6,310 bases of DNA from Ignavibacteria bacterium (GTDB lineage: Bacteria > Bacteroidota > Ignavibacteria > UBA10030 > SZUA-254). Below the pieces are notes generated by a model that saw only the letters and a program-made list of their open reading frames with translations, was not told the origin of the DNA and did not search any database. The translations under genes and the position numbers were made by a program. Shown piece by piece: positions 1 through 6,310 of the stretch; positions within the stretch are counted from its first letter, which is position 1, and every line of letters begins with the position of its first letter. The stretch spans positions 1-6,310 of the forward strand of contig VBOC01000142.1 in NCBI GenBank assembly GCA_005877655.1, written 5' to 3'.

Positions 1-675
1 ATCCGCGGCTGCGCCGTTGTGCTGCCGGCGCAAACGACAAATAACTTTCCGCTCATGACTGTCATTGCTCCGGGAGCGTCGCCCAACCTGACCGAGTCTG
101 TCATCTGCGCGAGGGCCGGGCTAACAATCTTGACGAAATGACCCGGCACGAACTGATTGTTCACATACGTTCCATAGTCGGAAACGAACACCTTGCCGTT
201 CGTGAACGCAATCCCCCCGGGGAATGTTACGGCGGCAAGTGTCGTCGTGCGGAGGGTATCGATTCCCGCAGAGACAATCGAAACCGTTCCATTATAATTC
301 GCCACGAAGAGCGTCGAGCCGTCCGCAGCGAAATAGCCCGGACCGCTGAATTGTGGGAATTGAATCGATTTGGCAACCGACTGGGAGCCCAGATCCAGCA
401 CGTCGACCCGATCGGAGCCGTTCACGGCCAGATAGCCCTTGCCGCTGAGGATGATCATGTCGTTGGGAAAGGTCCAGTTTGCGGAAGCCCCGATGATAGA
501 ATTGAACATGCTGTCACGCTGCTTGTCATAATACGAGAGCGATGCGCCCCCCGAGAATCCCCCCTCGTTCACGACATACACACCGAGCGGTCGTTTCTAT
601 GATCGTGCTAGATTTGCGGCATGATGAGAACGCCAGAACGAATGCGACCATGGCGAGAACCGCCCCTTGCTTCAT
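1..675 (-). CDS. BtuG-like surface lipoprotein beta-propeller (DUF5074/YncE-like), frameshifted, 3' end outside window
   Basis: Probable cobalamin-binding outer-surface lipoprotein that partners BtuB. The ATG at 675-673 overlaps the btuB stop (ATGA). The first 27 codons encode a lipoprotein signal: a charged start MKQG, a hydrophobic stretch, then LAFSSC with Cys19 as the likely lipidated residue. The propeller is read one base out of that frame, from about 593 to the left edge, with no internal stop. It begins PLGVYVVNEGG and shows blade-like repeats ending in segments such as GYLAVNGSDRVDVLDL, LFVANYNGTVSIV and GKVFVSDYG. That opening, a 'VYVVNEG' strand followed by a 'SLSYYD' strand, is typical of DUF5074 proteins, the group that includes Bacteroides BtuG (known family fact). 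Removing one A from AAA at 594-596 joins signal and propeller as SSTIIERPLGVYVVNEG. About 224 residues are visible; seven-bladed relatives are longer. Function is inferred from family and operon position; a generic YncE-like propeller is the alternative. Confidence 0.75.
594..596 (-). other. Apparent single-base insertion (frameshift) in the BtuG-like gene
   Basis: The signal-peptide frame continues past this point into a short nonsense tail and stops at a TGA. The propeller frame has a TAG at 599-597 and no good start before the conserved PLGVYVVNEG. Dropping one A of the AAA run joins both parts without loss of residues. It could be a homopolymer sequencing error or a true mutation; the sequence alone cannot tell. 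Confidence 0.75.
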
Positions 676-2616
676 CGATGTGCCCCTCCATATGTTTTTG
701 TGATAGAGAACGAGAGAGTGTGGTTCCTCAACGGCATCGGATAACGAGGGATGACTTCATACGATTCGTTTGTGAGATTGCCGACTTCATACCGGATCTG
801 CATTCCGAGATCGTCACAGACGTGAAGATCGAGCTCCATTTTACCATTGAACAGAAAATACCCCGGAAGCGCCACACTGTTGTCTTCGACCGTATAGCGG
901 TCGCCGACGTATTCACCGGCGATCCGCATGCGGAGCCGACTGAGCAAGTAATCGTGAAGGGGCAGACCGATCGTCGCCCCGATATCCCCCGTTTCCAGCG
1001 GCACATAGACCAGCTGTTTGCCATACGTGGGATCTCCGGCCCCCGAACTGAATTTCTTCCGGGCATCCAATAGCGCATAGTTGCCGCCGAGTTCGAGCCA
1101 TCCGCCGGGGAGTTTCCATCTGTACTCAATCTCAAAACCTCGGGACTCCGTCTTCCCGACATTGACGGGGGCCCAATCGAACTGGGACGAGGCCGGCTGC
1201 CACAAGATCCGCTCGCGGGTCGTGATCGAGTAGTAGGTGGCGTCCAGTTCCTGTATCCCCGCCCACGGGTACCCGAGCGTGAGACCGAGATCGAAACTCA
1301 CAGAGCGTTCGGGCACCAGAGCGGGATTGCCATGGCCGCCGGCGCCGGCATAGTAGAGCTCATTGAACGTGGGAGGGCGGAAATCCCTTCCCAGCGTGGA
1401 ATGGACGGCGAGCGAGAGCTTGCCATCGGGGGCCAGTCCGGGGGTACTGAGGTTGAGGCCGAGCTTCGGGCTCCAGGCATCATCCACACCCGCGAAGTGA
1501 TCGTACCGGATGGAGGGAAAGAGGGATATGACCATTTGCGAAGCGATGGAGTCGGCCACGATCTCGGAAGCCAGGAATACGCCTTCGTGCCCCTGCGTTT
1601 TTTCCTCGTCGAGCGCATTGCCGGTCGCGTCGGCGCTCCCGAGCTCCACCCCTGCGCTCATCGCTGCCCTCTGCTGGGAAGATCCCGAGAAAATCCGCAT
1701 AATGCTCGTAGGCATCCTGAAAACCGCCGGATGCCGAAAATCGAACACGCTCGCTTATGTCCGAAGAAACCGAACCAACCGCCAGCAGTTCATCGTCCGC
1801 CTGGCGGGCAAGCCTCTGGGAGGAAGCCGTCAGAAAGGGGCCCGGAGTCCCCCGATCGAGGCTCTCATAGGACACGAGAAGATGAGCATACGTTCGCATC
1901 GAGGGCTGCCAATCGGATTTCATGTAAACGTCGTATCCACGATAATCGACGTTTGTGCGGACGGCGTCGGTTGCTACTCCTTGTTGTAAAAGGGAGATGG
2001 GGTAATTGCCCGATCCCGTCTCGGTCGCGCTACCGAGGGTGAGCCGGACGTCTTGAGAGGGGGCAAACGACGAGCGTACCCCGATTCGGCTCGCGCCGAA
2101 CGACCCGGCCGATCCGTCCAACACACTCTCCGACTCTCGGGACGCACTGTTCGTCATGACGTTGATGACTCCCCCCACCGCATTCGCTCCATAGAGCGAG
2201 GAGCCCCCGCCTCGCACAAGTTCGATCCGCTCGATCTGATCGACCGGCACCAGGCGGAGATCCGCGAGGCCCAGCTGCACATTGTTGATGGGCGCGCCGT
2301 CAAGAAGCACGAGCGTCTGCTCACCGGCCATTCCCCGGAACGAAACCGTCTGAAGGGCGCCGCCCGCGCCGTATTCGCGCACGAGGAGCCCGGGCGCGTC
2401 CCGAAGGATCACACCGAGAGTCGACCCGTTCATCATCTCAATCGACTCGCGCGAGAGCCGGGTTACGCGCGAGGGAGAACTCCCGATGGGCACGGGACTG
2501 CCTGTAGCGGTTACGACGACTTCCTTCATCGGAAACGTTTTCTCGCTGTCAGGCCGGACCTGCGGCTCGGCAAGGAGTATTTGAAAGAAGAGCACAATTG
2601 GAAGAGCACGGTTCAC
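672..2616 (-). CDS. btuB: BtuB-like TonB-dependent cobalamin receptor, with one apparent frameshift
   Basis: Outer-membrane 22-stranded-barrel transporter, predicted to import cobalamin using TonB/ExbBD energy. The start is GTG at 2616: an in-frame TAG lies three codons upstream and no better start follows. Residues 1-16 are a signal peptide. A TonB box (KEVVVTAT, about 31-38) precedes the plug (about 45-155) with its hallmarks VSFRGMAGEQTLVLLDG and QIERIELVRGGGSSLYG...GGVINV. The barrel follows. At codon 311 (GGG, 1684-1686) the frame shifts; deleting one base gives DFLGSSQQRAAMSAGVELGS and continues through GRDFRPPTFNELY, NPALVPERS and the C-terminal YEVIPRYPMPLRNHTLSFS strand to TGA at 674-672. 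The corrected length is about 647 residues, against roughly 600 for E. coli BtuB. Specificity for cobalamin rests on the upstream riboswitch and the BtuB-like plug and end motifs. As written the gene would give a truncated, non-functional barrel. Confidence 0.88.
683..689 (-). promoter_or_regulatory. Shine-Dalgarno for the BtuG-like gene, inside the btuB 3' end
   Basis: GGAGGGG lies nine bases upstream of the ATG at 675 and within the last codons of btuB. Together with the ATGA stop/start overlap it supports translational coupling and fixes the lipoprotein start. Confidence 0.7.
1684..1686 (-). other. Apparent single-base insertion (frameshift) in btuB
   Basis: Barrel-like sequence in the first frame ends at DFLG (residues 308-311), and barrel-like sequence in the next frame resumes at SSQQRAAMSAGVEL. 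One surplus base in the GGG at 1686-1684 explains the shift exactly; an extra T in the TTTT at 1693-1690 is an alternative. Neither frame alone gives a full barrel. Confidence 0.8.
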
Positions 2617-2626
2617 GTTTTCTTGC

Positions 2627-2665
2627 TAAAAATAAAAAACCCCAACCTTCAGCGGAAAATTGGGG
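2627..2665 (-). terminator. Intrinsic terminator of the cobalamin riboswitch
   Basis: On the minus strand CCCCAA (2665-2660) pairs with TTGGGG (2645-2640) around a 14-base loop. It is followed at once by a T-rich run (TTTTTTATTTTT). It sits just ahead of the btuB GTG at 2616, so termination here would remove the whole btuB mRNA. This is the classic layout of a transcription-attenuating riboswitch. Confidence 0.85.
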
Positions 2666-2708
2666 TCCAGAAAAATACAATCAATAGCGTCCACCTTCCC
2701 GCGAAGGT
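2645..2708 (-). promoter_or_regulatory. Candidate antiterminator and competing hairpin of the riboswitch expression platform
   Basis: The RNA segment ACCUUCGCGG (2708-2699) can pair with CCGCUGAAGGU (2655-2645), 10 pairs with one bulged U, which would disrupt the terminator stem. The same segment can instead fold locally as ACCUUC-GCGG-GAAGGU (2708-2693), a perfect 6-bp hairpin that frees the terminator. The two folds exclude each other. The pairings are read directly; their regulatory role is inferred. Confidence 0.55.
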
Positions 2709-2719
2709 CTTTAAGGCTG

Positions 2720-2937
2720 CACAGCCGGTCGGTCTCCTGGCTTTTCCCGATCTCCAGCCGTCTTCCCATCCCGCATCAGCAGGACAGTGACTACTTCATG
2801 GCAGAGACGAATACCGTCCCCCCGCACGCTGCGGGAGGGCGGTACCGGGTTTACAGTTGCGGGGCAGCTTCCGACTTGACCCTGCCGGGGAACAAACCCC
2901 TCGACAGGGACGCACGGAATTCCCGTTACCGGCGTGA
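2720..2937 (-). ncRNA. Cobalamin riboswitch aptamer
   Basis: Adenosylcobalamin/cobalamin-binding leader RNA controlling btuB. Conserved elements appear in order: a CCGUGCG strand near 2917, GGAAGCUGCCCCGCAACUGU (2872-2853), the B12 box GUCACUG (2791-2785) followed by GGGAAGACGG (2767-2758), and AGCCAGGAGACCGACC (2742-2727). Closing stem P1 is GCCGGU (2933-2928) with ACCGGC (2729-2724), extendable by CAC/GUG past a bulged U. Peripheral hairpins are seen at 2909-2880 (11 bp with a GA bulge and UUUGUU loop), 2839-2818, and UCCUGC-UGAU-GCGGGA at 2785-2770. In this family, ligand binding reduces expression of uptake genes. The aptamer, linker and terminator fill the 368-base gap between ggt and btuB. 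Confidence 0.95.
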
Positions 2938-2965
2938 ATTATTGAAAAGAACAGGTGTTGCTGCT

Positions 2966-2994
2966 AATATACATCTAAATTGGATCAGTAACCG
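2966..2994 (-). promoter_or_regulatory. Weak candidate promoter for the riboswitch-btuB transcript
   Basis: TATATT at 2971-2966 could serve as a -10 box and would start the RNA near 2959, about 20 bases before P1. The matching -35 position (CGGTTA, 2994-2989) is poor and overlaps the end of ggt. Position suits a promoter, but the motif is weak. Read-through from ggt is also possible, since no terminator is visible after ggt. Confidence 0.3.
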
Positions 2995-4685
2995 AGCGCC
3001 ACGCCTCCTTCACGGGAGTCGGGGGCGCCGTAGATCCATCCCTGGGAACTGTCGAATGCGATCGCTTCCAGCTCTCCGAGCGGCCCGTCTGACTCATTGA
3101 GCCGATGGCCCTTCTGCTCGAGATTTTGAATGACATCACGGGGAAAACAGAACTTTTCGTAGACAAGCGTGTCGGGCATCCACTGATGGTGGAATCTGGG
3201 CGCGTCGACCGCCTCCTGCGGGCCCATGCCGAAATCGATGACGTTGCTGATTGCCTGCACGACTGCCGTGATAATTTTTGAGCCTCCCCGGGCGCCGAGT
3301 GCGAGGAACGGCCTCGAATCCTTCAGCACAATTGTCGGAGTCATGGAGCTGAGCGGGCGTTTGCCGGGGGCAATCGCATTGGCATCGCCCCCGATGAGAC
3401 CGTAGGCGTTCGGCACTCCCGGCTTCGCGCTAAAGTCATCCATCTCATCATTCAGCAAAAATCCCGAGCCGCCCACCACGACTTTGCATCCAAAAAGGTC
3501 ATTGAGCGTGTACGTCGTCGAAACGATCGTGCCCGACGCGTCAACCGTGCAGTAGTGCGTCGTGTGCCGGCCTTCATTTCCCTGTGGGCTTCCGTGGCGA
3601 ACGGATGTGCTGTCGGCTGCGCGGGCGGGGTCGATCTCTCTGCGCCGCTCGCCGGCATAGTGCTTCGAGATCAGCGCGCTGACGGGGACCTCGACATAGC
3701 GGGGATCGCCCATGAACTCTGCGCGGTCGGCATAAACACGTCTCATTGACTCGGCCATCAGGTGCACCGATCCCGAGGAGTGCCACCCCATCGATGCGAG
3801 GTCGTATCCCTCCATGATATTCAGAATTTCCAGCACGCACAATCCACCGGAGCTCGGAAGCGGAGCGGAAACAATCTCATACCCGCGATACGAACCTCTG
3901 ACCGGTTCGCGGACAATCGCCTGATAGTCTTCGAGGTCCTTCAGGGTCATGATCCCGCCTCCCCGATGCATTTCTTCTGCAATCAGCCGGGCGGTTTCGC
4001 CCTTATAGAAACCCTCCACTCCTTTCTCCTGGATGCGGCTGAGCGTCGCTGCGAGATCCGGTTGGCGGAGTGTGTCCCCTTCCTTGAGCAGGGTTCCATT
4101 CCGTGTGAAGATGCTCATCGTGGATGGAAATCCGGACATGTCGGATTTACAGCTTTCCAGCGAGCGCTCGAGACGCCGATCGACCACGAATCCATTCTTG
4201 GACAGCTCGACGGCGGGCCGGAGAACATCACGAGCGCTCATGGTCCCGTAATCGTGCAGGGCTTTGAGCAATCCGGCAACCGTGCCCGGGACGCCCGCTG
4301 CCAGGTGTCCGATCAGAGTCTTGTCTGTCACATTCCCGGCACTGTCGACGTACATCGTTCTCCGCGAGGCCCCAGGGGCCCTCTCCCGAAAATCGATGAC
4401 GACGGCCTCCCCACCCTTTTTGCGGATGAGCATGAAACCTCCTCCGCCGATATTCCCGGCTTCCGGAAAGACCACGGCGAGCACAAAACCCACCGCGACA
4501 GCTGCGTCGACCGCGCTGCCCCCTTTCTTCAAAATATCAAGGCCGGCCTCCGAGGCCAGCCGGTCGGCCGACACCACCATGGCGTGCCGGGAACGCACCG
4601 GTGCGGGGGTTGATGCCATAGCGGCCTGAAAACCTTGCTCAATCAACGCGATACTGAGCACCAAATGAAGAGGGAGGCGGTTCAC
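2985..4685 (-). CDS. ggt: Gamma-glutamyltransferase (gamma-glutamyl transpeptidase)
   Basis: Periplasmic Ntn-hydrolase that cleaves the gamma-glutamyl bond of glutathione and related peptides, by hydrolysis or transfer. The 566 residues are close to the E. coli enzyme (580). Residues 1-24 form a signal peptide. The alpha subunit follows, with FRERAP (Arg100 binding the substrate carboxylate) and HLAAGVPGTVAG. Autocleavage is expected before Thr375 in HTTHYCTVD, making Thr375 the catalytic nucleophile of the beta subunit. Other active-site elements are TYTLN (Asn395), NDEMDDFSAKPG (412-423), the lid-loop segment PGVPNAYGLIGG, PLSSM (Ser446-Ser447), the oxyanion glycines in GARGGSK, and APRFHHQW. 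All key motifs are intact. The start is GTG at 4685; an in-frame TAG just upstream rules out a longer form, but no clear Shine-Dalgarno is seen. It lies 94 bases after ssb with no terminator between, so it may be co-transcribed. Confidence 0.96.
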   Translation of the reverse strand: MNRLPLHLVLSIALIEQGFQAAMASTPAPVRSRHAMVVSADRLASEAGLDILKKGGSAVDAAVAVGFVLAVVFPEAGNIGGGGFMLIRKKGGEAVVIDFRERAPGASRRTMYVDSAGNVTDKTLIGHLAAGVPGTVAGLLKALHDYGTMSARDVLRPAVELSKNGFVVDRRLERSLESCKSDMSGFPSTMSIFTRNGTLLKEGDTLRQPDLAATLSRIQEKGVEGFYKGETARLIAEEMHRGGGIMTLKDLEDYQAIVREPVRGSYRGYEIVSAPLPSSGGLCVLEILNIMEGYDLASMGWHSSGSVHLMAESMRRVYADRAEFMGDPRYVEVPVSALISKHYAGERRREIDPARAADSTSVRHGSPQGNEGRHTTHYCTVDASGTIVSTTYTLNDLFGCKVVVGGSGFLLNDEMDDFSAKPGVPNAYGLIGGDANAIAPGKRPLSSMTPTIVLKDSRPFLALGARGGSKIITAVVQAISNVIDFGMGPQEAVDAPRFHHQWMPDTLVYEKFCFPRDVIQNLEQKGHRLNESDGPLGELEAIAFDSSQGWIYGAPDSREGGVALGY

Positions 4686-4779
4686 CTGATGGATCTATTC
4701 GGGAGGTTTACAAGGAACGTGTCGATCCGACAGGCCCGCAAGACCGATAATCCCGGGGACTTGTGGATCGGAGAAGCAG

Positions 4780-5193
4780 CTAGAACGGGAGATCATCCTT
4801 CTCCGGCGCGGACTGCTCTTCCGCGACCGGATGGGAATCGTTCATTCCGCTCGGCTTACCGTCGAGCATGATCATGTCATCGGCAATGATCTCGGTGGAG
4901 TAGCGCTTGACGCCTGTATTCTTGTCGTCCCAGGACCGGGTCTGAAGTTTTCCTTCCAGGTACACCTTGCTCCCCTTCTTCAGATACTGACCGCAGATTT
5001 CCGCAAGCTTGCGCCATGCAACGATATTGTGCCATTCAGTGCGCTCCTGAACATTCCCTTCGGCATCCTTCCAGCGCTCGTTGGTCGCAATAGAAAACTT
5101 CGCGACGGCGACACCTGAAGCAGTGTAACTCACCTCCGGGTCCTTTCCCAGATTGCCGATCAGGGTGGCTTTGTTAAGACTCTTTCCTGCCAT
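4780..5193 (-). CDS. ssb: Single-stranded DNA-binding protein
   Basis: Cytoplasmic protein that coats single-stranded DNA during replication, repair and recombination and recruits partners through its tail. At 137 residues it is short but complete. The N-terminal OB fold (about 5-110) shows [48 protein letters not shown] and [10 protein letters not shown]. Trp41, Trp54 and Trp88 match or lie next to the aromatic residues that stack on DNA in E. coli SSB; Trp60 is a further aromatic. A brief linker leads to the acidic tip DDLPF, the conserved partner-binding end. The ATG at 5193 has a strong Shine-Dalgarno (GAAGGAGG, four bases away). It has its own promoter, described separately. An SSB next to a secreted propeller and ggt is not a recognised functional grouping. 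Confidence 0.97.
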   Translation of the reverse strand: MAGKSLNKATLIGNLGKDPEVSYTASGVAVAKFSIATNERWKDAEGNVQERTEWHNIVAWRKLAEICGQYLKKGSKVYLEGKLQTRSWDDKNTGVKRYSTEIIADDMIMLDGKPSGMNDSHPVAEEQSAPEKDDLPF

Positions 5194-5197
5194 ATGT

Positions 5198-5206
5198 CCT
5201 CCTTCT
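5198..5206 (-). promoter_or_regulatory. Strong Shine-Dalgarno of ssb
   Basis: AGAAGGAGG followed by a four-base spacer and ATG. It is the best ribosome binding site in the window and fixes the ssb start. With the predicted transcription start near 5207 the leader would be only about 14 bases, consisting almost entirely of this site. Confidence 0.8.
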
Positions 5207-5213
5207 ATGTTTG

Positions 5214-5242
5214 ATTATACCGTTTTCCGCAGACTTTGTCAA
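5214..5242 (-). promoter_or_regulatory. Perfect sigma-70-type promoter of ssb
   Basis: TTGACA (5242-5237) and TATAAT (5219-5214) are separated by exactly 17 bases, an exact match to the bacterial housekeeping consensus. The predicted start lies near 5208-5206. It is placed in the 86-base gap between the NHL gene and ssb, so ssb, and perhaps ggt, can be transcribed independently of the upstream genes. Confidence 0.88.
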
Positions 5243-5279
5243 CTACTGGACGGCGCAGCGGGTACCGTTCTCTCTCTTT

Positions 5280-6194
5280 CTATCGAACTTGTTCAAGAAG
5301 TAGTTTCTCGGTCCAGACACGATGCTCCGTGAGCACATAGAGGCGATCCCCCTTCACGTCGATGTCGATGGCATCGCACAGATCGCGTCCAGTTCCTTGT
5401 GTGAGAACAACACGGAGATGATCGCCTTCGCCTCCCTCGCGGAACGCCTCGACCCTACAACTGTCGAGAACGAAGACTGTTTTCCCTTCGACGTTGAAGC
5501 TCCGAAGGCGTCTAAACAAATTGTGGCCCAGGGTGCCGAGATAATTCCCGAAAATATCGAAGATAACAATCCGATTCAGGTCCCGGACATAGACGCGGTC
5601 GTCCGTGCTCACCCGGACCCTCGAAGGTGATTCCAGTCGCCCTTCTCCGGCGGCGATATCGCCGAAGACCGATTCGATACCTCCGGTCGCGTTCACCTTG
5701 ACGATTCTCTTGTTTTCGCCGTCGGTTATGAATAACGATCCGAATCGGTCCTGGGCGACGCCGCTCGGATAGCCGAACTGGACGGTTGCCGTCTCCTCAT
5801 TCCGCGTCGAAAAGGACGAGACGAAATTGAGATTTCGATCAAAGCGCTGGATGCGGTGGTTCCCGTAATCCGCCACATAGACATCCAGTCCGTTGGGGGC
5901 AATAACATCGGCGGGATGATCGAACGCTTGATCGGACCAGCCATATCCGCCAGCCGATACAAGCACCTCCCTTTTGTCCGAAAGCTTCACCAGCGTATTT
6001 GCGCCGGCGTCCAGAATATATGTGAACTTAAGAGGGTCGACCGAGAGCGCTTCCGCCTCCTCGAACTGCCCCTGGGTCCGGCCTTTGCCGGCGAGGGTGG
6101 CACTCGCGACGATGATACACAATCGGACGGCCGTAGCCCCCAGCCGGAATCGCCCGCCCCCGGAACCCTTCTTCCCCTCAATGCTCCAATGCAA
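5280..6194 (-). CDS. Secreted NHL-repeat beta-propeller protein, function unknown
   Basis: 304-residue protein. After a basic N-terminal stretch, a hydrophobic segment (about 21-36, AVRLCIIVASATLAG) looks like a signal peptide, so the product is likely periplasmic or surface-located. The rest is a beta-propeller: YILDAGANTLVKLS (59-72), FDHPADVIAPNGLDVYVADYGNHRIQRFD (a textbook NHL repeat, 91-119, given here in parts as HPADV...VYVADYGNHRIQRFD), YPSGVAQDRFGSLFITDGENKRIVKV (142-167, YPSGV...FITDGENKRIV), SPSRVRVSTDDRVYVRDL (189-206) and degenerate blades to the end. NHL propellers generally bind proteins or ligands; no catalytic residues are seen. The start is TTG at 6194, the only plausible start after an in-frame TAA seven codons upstream; no clear Shine-Dalgarno supports it. 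It follows a probable outer-membrane protein gene by 85 bases, which suggests an envelope role. Confidence 0.8.
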   Translation of the reverse strand: MHWSIEGKKGSGGGRFRLGATAVRLCIIVASATLAGKGRTQGQFEEAEALSVDPLKFTYILDAGANTLVKLSDKREVLVSAGGYGWSDQAFDHPADVIAPNGLDVYVADYGNHRIQRFDRNLNFVSSFSTRNEETATVQFGYPSGVAQDRFGSLFITDGENKRIVKVNATGGIESVFGDIAAGEGRLESPSRVRVSTDDRVYVRDLNRIVIFDIFGNYLGTLGHNLFRRLRSFNVEGKTVFVLDSCRVEAFREGGEGDHLRVVLTQGTGRDLCDAIDIDVKGDRLYVLTEHRVWTEKLLLEQVR

Positions 6195-6279
6195 ACAGCG
6201 TACTCTGGTCTCTTACCAAAACGGATACCTTCGCCGGCATCAACGCCCTCGCATCAGGCAGGCGAGAGGGTCGCGGACC

Positions 6280-6309
6280 TCAGAATCCGACGCGGACCGA
6301 AATAACGTG
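6280..6309 (-). CDS. C-terminal end of a probable outer-membrane beta-barrel protein (partial)
   Basis: Only the last nine codons are inside the window: HVISVRVGF followed by TGA at 6282-6280. The alternating hydrophobic pattern ending in a terminal Phe is the usual C-terminal strand signature recognised by the BAM machinery in outer-membrane barrels. Nothing else about the protein can be seen. Nine residues are weak evidence, so both the coding call and the identity are tentative. Confidence 0.4.
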   Translation of the reverse strand, partial: HVISVRVGF

Positions 6310-6310
6310 A

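Noticed and set aside
138..1073. Plus-strand open frames opposite the BtuG-like gene and the btuB 3' end
   Set aside because: The opposite strand carries clear propeller and TonB-receptor sequence; these frames show no domain features.
594..1686. Programmed ribosomal frameshifting in btuB or the BtuG-like gene
   Set aside because: No slippery heptamer, stimulatory hairpin or internal Shine-Dalgarno is apparent at either site, and both families are normally single-frame.
1332..2790. Plus-strand open frames of 236 and 245 codons opposite btuB and the riboswitch
   Set aside because: They lie across conserved btuB plug and barrel codons and the riboswitch core, have low-complexity charged composition, and match no family that I recognise.
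3762..4613. Long open frame on the plus strand opposite ggt (283 codons)
   Set aside because: It is antisense to a clearly conserved ggt, has no recognisable domains, and has the Arg/Pro/His-rich composition usual for shadow frames in GC-rich DNA.
4686..4779. Possible terminator between ssb and ggt (CGATCC...GGATCG inverted repeat)
   Set aside because: The arms are about 30 bases apart with a bulge and no T-run follows, so it does not look like an intrinsic terminator.
6246..6270. Imperfect hairpin CCCTCTCGC/GCGAGGG after the outer-membrane protein stop
   Set aside because: It has a two-base bulge and no T-run downstream; too weak to call a terminator.
1..6310. CRISPR arrays, tRNA or rRNA genes, insertion sequences or phage genes
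   Set aside because: No direct-repeat array, tRNA-like cloverleaf, rRNA sequence, transposase or terminal inverted repeats were seen on either strand.

Overview
All genes in this 6.3 kb window lie on the minus strand, so the transcription order runs from high to low coordinates. The order is: tail of a probable outer-membrane beta-barrel protein, a secreted NHL-repeat beta-propeller protein, single-stranded DNA-binding protein (ssb), gamma-glutamyltransferase (ggt), a cobalamin riboswitch with an intrinsic terminator, a BtuB-like TonB-dependent receptor, and a lipoprotein beta-propeller resembling BtuG that runs off the left edge.

The organism looks like a moderately GC-rich Gram-negative of the FCB (Bacteroidota/Chlorobiota/Ignavibacteriota) assemblage. 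The evidence is the TonB receptor, the DUF5074/YncE-like lipoprotein paired with BtuB, and the style of the NHL protein. However, ssb has a consensus sigma-70 promoter (TTGACA, 17 bp, TATAAT) and a strong Shine-Dalgarno sequence, which is unlike core Bacteroidia. An Ignavibacteria- or Chlorobi-like lineage is therefore my preferred guess. This is inference; no marker gene here settles it.

Right part (4780-6310): the end of an outer-membrane-type protein, then an NHL propeller with a TTG start, then ssb with its own promoter. Middle part (2985-4685): a complete ggt with all recognisable active-site motifs. Positions 2617-2984 hold no gene but an entire riboswitch expression platform: P1-closed cobalamin aptamer, linker hairpin, and a terminator ending 11 bases before the btuB start.

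Left part (1-2616): the B12-uptake pair. The btuB stop and the lipoprotein start overlap as ATGA, so the two are one translationally coupled unit under the riboswitch. The working model is surface capture of cobalamin by the propeller lipoprotein and TonB-driven import through BtuB, shut off when intracellular cobalamin is high. Both genes carry one apparent extra base in a short homopolymer, which breaks their reading frames. This may be sequencing error or real decay, and it is the main caveat on the annotation.
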